A stretch of 64,000 nt of DNA. It comes from Aquimarina acroporae (GTDB lineage: Bacteria > Bacteroidota > Bacteroidia > Flavobacteriales > Flavobacteriaceae). This document shows, in pieces, positions 62,198 to 64,000 of the stretch. Position numbers and translations under genes: made by a program. Under the pieces are notes generated by a model that saw only the letters and a program-made list of their open reading frames with translations, ran no database searches and was not told the DNA's origin. The stretch lies in NCBI RefSeq assembly GCF_023195925.1, contig NZ_JALPRE010000009.1:186001-250000 (forward strand). The letters are read 5' to 3'. How positions within the stretch are numbered: position 1 is the stretch's first letter; every line of letters begins with the position of its first letter.

Positions 62198-62223
62198 GAT
62201 ATAAATCATTAAATCTTTATATC
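62198..62223 (+). promoter_or_regulatory. inverted repeat abutting the start codon of the lanthipeptide-like gene
   Basis: GATATAAA / TTTATATC, perfect 8-bp arms, 10-base spacer, ending at the base before the ATG at 62224. Could be an operator or a translation-blocking hairpin. Confidence 0.45.
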
Positions 62224-62376
62224 ATGAAAAAAAAGAATTTAAAAAAACTACAACTAAGTAGAGAAATGGTTGCAAAACTTAAAGGAGGTATTGCTCATCC
62301 CATGGGTGAGTACAAAGAGCGTGTGCATTGGTATGTTGGTACCAGGGGCCGAAATACTTGTTTTTGTGAATTCTAA
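62224..62376 (+). CDS. lanthipeptide-like double-glycine precursor peptide
   Basis: A 50-aa product, MKKKNLKKLQLSREMVAKLKGG followed by a 28-residue core (IAHPMGEYKERV...NTCFCEF). The KKLxL...KLKGG leader is that of Bacteroidota class I lanthipeptide-type / 'natural product precursor' peptides, and the core ends in TCFC with two cysteines and nearby threonines that could form rings. No dehydratase, cyclase, radical enzyme or exporter lies next to it, so it is an orphan precursor. A strong terminator follows. Confidence 0.75.
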   Translation: MKKKNLKKLQLSREMVAKLKGGIAHPMGEYKERVHWYVGTRGRNTCFCEF

Positions 62377-62405
62377 AACTATTGGGATCACATGTTAAAT
62401 TCTTT

Positions 62406-62427
62406 AAGCGGACTTAGGTCCGCTTTT
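62406..62427 (+). terminator. terminator after the lanthipeptide-like gene
   Basis: AAGCGGAC / GTCCGCTT perfect 8-bp stem with loop TTAG and a short T tail (CTTTTCCTTTT). Confidence 0.8.
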
Positions 62428-62503
62428 CCTTTTAAAAATAGAAGTATGAGATAAGCTTTTTTATAGCAAATTAGTTGTTGAATATATGCTGTTTTGTTTT
62501 GAA

Positions 62504-63232
62504 TTATTTTATGACTTCGGCTTTGATAAATATGTTTTCAATTGGCCATTCGCTACCATCTACAGCAACATTAGATATTTTATCGGCAACTGTTAGTCCC
62601 TTGACAACTTTGCCAAAAATAGTATGTTCACCATCTAAATGATGCGCTCCATTCTTGGCCAAAACAATAAAGAATTCGTAAGGAGTAGATCTGTTAGATG
62701 GGTTATTGACCCATTGCTTAGACAAAGCAACAACTCCTCTAGTGTGCTTTAATCCTTCAATTTGTTCTTGAGGAATAGTGTACTCGCCAATCTCAAAACG
62801 TAGATTAGCCATTTCTTGTCTATCGCTATTTCCTCCTTGTATTACAAAACCTTTGGCTACACGGTAAAAAAATGTTTCGTCAAAATACTTCTGCTTTACC
62901 AAGTATATAAAGTTTGCCCGGTGTATTGGGGTTTCCTTAAATAATTGTATGTCGATGTCTCCATATTGTGTCTTTACCCTAACCAAAGTTTCTGGATTTT
63001 CCTCTCCATACGTAGTCATGAACTCCAAAAGGTTTTCATTGGTAAGTCTAAAAGGTTCTTCTTCATTTTTTGTAGCGTTCGTTGTTTCAGAATTTACATC
63101 TGAAATATCTTCTTTTTGCTCTTTTGTAGAATTTACCGTATTCTTATGTTTCTTTTTAGATTGTGTATCTTCACAACTGGAGAATAAAAAAAAGCTAATA
63201 AAAAAGACTAAAATAGATCTGGTAAATGACAT
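62504..63232 (-). CDS. cyclophilin-type peptidyl-prolyl isomerase lipoprotein
   Basis: A 242-aa lipoprotein from the ATG at 63232 (signal ends LFSSC; an ATG at 63241 would add three residues). A Ser/Thr/Lys-rich linker leads to a cyclophilin domain (about 80-242): VKTQYGDIDIQLFKETPIHRANFIYLVKQKYFDETFFYRVAKGFVIQGGN, then TRGVVALSKQ and HLDGEHTIFGKVVKG. It folds exported proteins. Its start codon overlaps that of the divergent CoA pyrophosphatase gene by 7 bases. Confidence 0.9.
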   Translation of the reverse strand: MSFTRSILVFFISFFLFSSCEDTQSKKKHKNTVNSTKEQKEDISDVNSETTNATKNEEEPFRLTNENLLEFMTTYGEENPETLVRVKTQYGDIDIQLFKETPIHRANFIYLVKQKYFDETFFYRVAKGFVIQGGNSDRQEMANLRFEIGEYTIPQEQIEGLKHTRGVVALSKQWVNNPSNRSTPYEFFIVLAKNGAHHLDGEHTIFGKVVKGLTVADKISNVAVDGSEWPIENIFIKAEVIK

Positions 63233-63870
63233 TTGAAACATTTAAAAATTTAATTCCAAAAATACAGAAAATGTCGGTACCGGGAGAATCTTCCCACTTT
63301 ATTATGGCTCCTGAAATGCGAGTAAGAGAGTTAAATCATATAAAGATAGAGGAAAGAAACCCGAGAAATGCAGCGGTTATGATGCTTTTTTATCCTAAAG
63401 AAGCTCAGACGCATATTGTTCTTATTTTAAGACCCGATTATGAAGGGGTGCACTCTGGTCAAATCGCTTTGCCTGGAGGAAAAGCAGAAACATACGATTT
63501 AAACTATACAGAAACTGCGCTTCGCGAAACCGAAGAAGAAGTAGGGGTATATTCAAAAACGGTAAATGTGGTAAAAACCCTTACCAAAGTGTATATACCA
63601 CCTTCTAATTTTTGGGTGCATCCGTTTTTAGGATATACGGAAACAAGACCCAATTTTGTGCCGCAAGAAGAAGAAGTTGCTAAGGTTATTGAAGTTCCGT
63701 TATCAGAATTAATGAATGATAACAATATTATTCCTGAGATATTAACAACTTCCTACGCAAAAAATATTGAAGTACCTTCTTTTAAATTAAATGGTTACAC
63801 GGTTTGGGGAGCCACAGCAATGATGTTGAGCGAACTTAAAACCTTTTTAAAGGGTTCTATGGAAATATGA
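63226..63870 (+). CDS. NUDIX hydrolase, CoA pyrophosphatase type
   Basis: A 214-aa NUDIX enzyme (CoA or related nucleotide hydrolysis). The NUDIX box is GGKAETYDLNYTETALRETEEEVG (about residues 84-107) preceded by the NuCoA-type HSGQIALPGGK. The start at 63226 (MTFETFKNLIPKIQK) agrees with relatives that begin in the same way and extend to SHFIMAPEMR. An internal Met at residue 16 is the alternative and would remove the overlap with the divergent gene. An acyltransferase gene follows 42 bases later. Confidence 0.9.
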   Translation: MTFETFKNLIPKIQKMSVPGESSHFIMAPEMRVRELNHIKIEERNPRNAAVMMLFYPKEAQTHIVLILRPDYEGVHSGQIALPGGKAETYDLNYTETALRETEEEVGVYSKTVNVVKTLTKVYIPPSNFWVHPFLGYTETRPNFVPQEEEVAKVIEVPLSELMNDNNIIPEILTTSYAKNIEVPSFKLNGYTVWGATAMMLSELKTFLKGSMEI

Positions 63871-63912
63871 TTTTGTATCTTTGGCAATCTAAATACAACC
63901 GATATTCTACAT

Positions 63913-64000
63913 ATGGGATTATTTAAAAGAAATCCATTTGGTCATATATTGTTTTTAAAAACTTGGCTCATTCGAATTATGGGGTCTATGACTCACAGGC
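63913..64000 (+). CDS. probable 1-acyl-glycerol-3-phosphate acyltransferase, 5' end only
   Basis: 29 codons are visible from the ATG at 63913 to the window edge, reading MGLFKRNPFGHILFLKTWLI then RIMGSMTHR. This N-terminus (short basic head, helix, before the HxxxxD part not visible here) resembles flavobacterial PlsC-type lysophospholipid acyltransferases, which I recall following the CoA pyrophosphatase gene. The catalytic motif is outside the window, so the call is tentative. Confidence 0.55.
   Translation, partial: MGLFKRNPFGHILFLKTWLIRIMGSMTHR

Noticed and set aside
1..64000. CRISPR arrays, insertion sequences, prophage genes
   Set aside because: No regularly spaced identical repeats of CRISPR type, no transposase, integrase or phage structural gene was seen in the window.

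Overview
The window looks like a chromosomal segment from a marine-type member of the Flavobacteriaceae (Bacteroidota); an Aquimarina- or Kordia-like genus would fit, but the genus is inference. The reasons are low GC, AT-rich spacers without Shine-Dalgarno sites, -7 boxes of the form TAnnTTTG, TonB-dependent receptors, SPII lipoproteins, a type IX secretion (T9SS) sorting tail, PKD and 'head GIN' proteins, and double-glycine peptides with the leader style typical of this phylum.

Layout. 1-4675 (minus): methylmalonyl-CoA mutase small subunit, a DivIC/FtsB septum protein, uridine kinase, anhydromuramic acid kinase and two secreted unknowns. 4807-8785 (minus): TonB receptor, PQQ-type sugar dehydrogenase and a small cytochrome c, probably one periplasmic oxidation unit. 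8941: tRNA-Pro(UGG). 9544-14665 (plus): PKD-domain lipoprotein and a large modular secreted alpha-amylase, a small starch locus with operator-like repeats. 14844-17172: cytochrome bd oxidase cydAB. 17221-18489: four tiny double-glycine-leader peptides, three of whose promoter regions share one inverted repeat with a fixed 7-nt spacer. 18620: tRNA-Pro(GGG).

18881-28352 is a looser accessory stretch: esterase, Crp-like regulator, DinB-like protein, arylamine N-acetyltransferase with a possible attC-like tail, a divergent HxlR/quinone-oxidoreductase pair with an operator-like repeat over the promoter, a propeller lipoprotein, a methyltransferase and a MarR-GNAT fusion. 28440-35772: OmpA-like protein, then a metal (possibly copper) uptake locus of two PepSY membrane proteins, TonB receptor, Met/His-rich outer-membrane protein and a CNGKC-motif protein. 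35860-45714: small enzymes, an ECF sigma/anti-sigma pair opposite a fasciclin protein, a TRIC channel, a sterol-desaturase-like protein, a TPR-HTH regulator and thioredoxin reductase.

45775-51725 (minus): envelope-stress-like set of PadR regulator, PspC protein, two head-GIN adhesin-like proteins, a membrane protease-like protein and DUF4870. 51880-53555 (plus): DUF4442, AIM24/TIGR00266 and a small conserved protein, converging on an OxyR with both redox cysteines. 55251-61348 (minus): tightly overlapping DUF58-MoxR-DUF4350-DUF4129-membrane protein-SpoIIM cluster, opposite an RDD protein. 62224: an orphan lanthipeptide-like precursor. The window ends with a cyclophilin lipoprotein, a NUDIX CoA pyrophosphatase and the start of an acyltransferase.

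The best candidate for an undescribed system is the peptide cluster at 17.2-18.5 kb. No maturation enzyme or exporter is visible beside it, so its partners must lie elsewhere.
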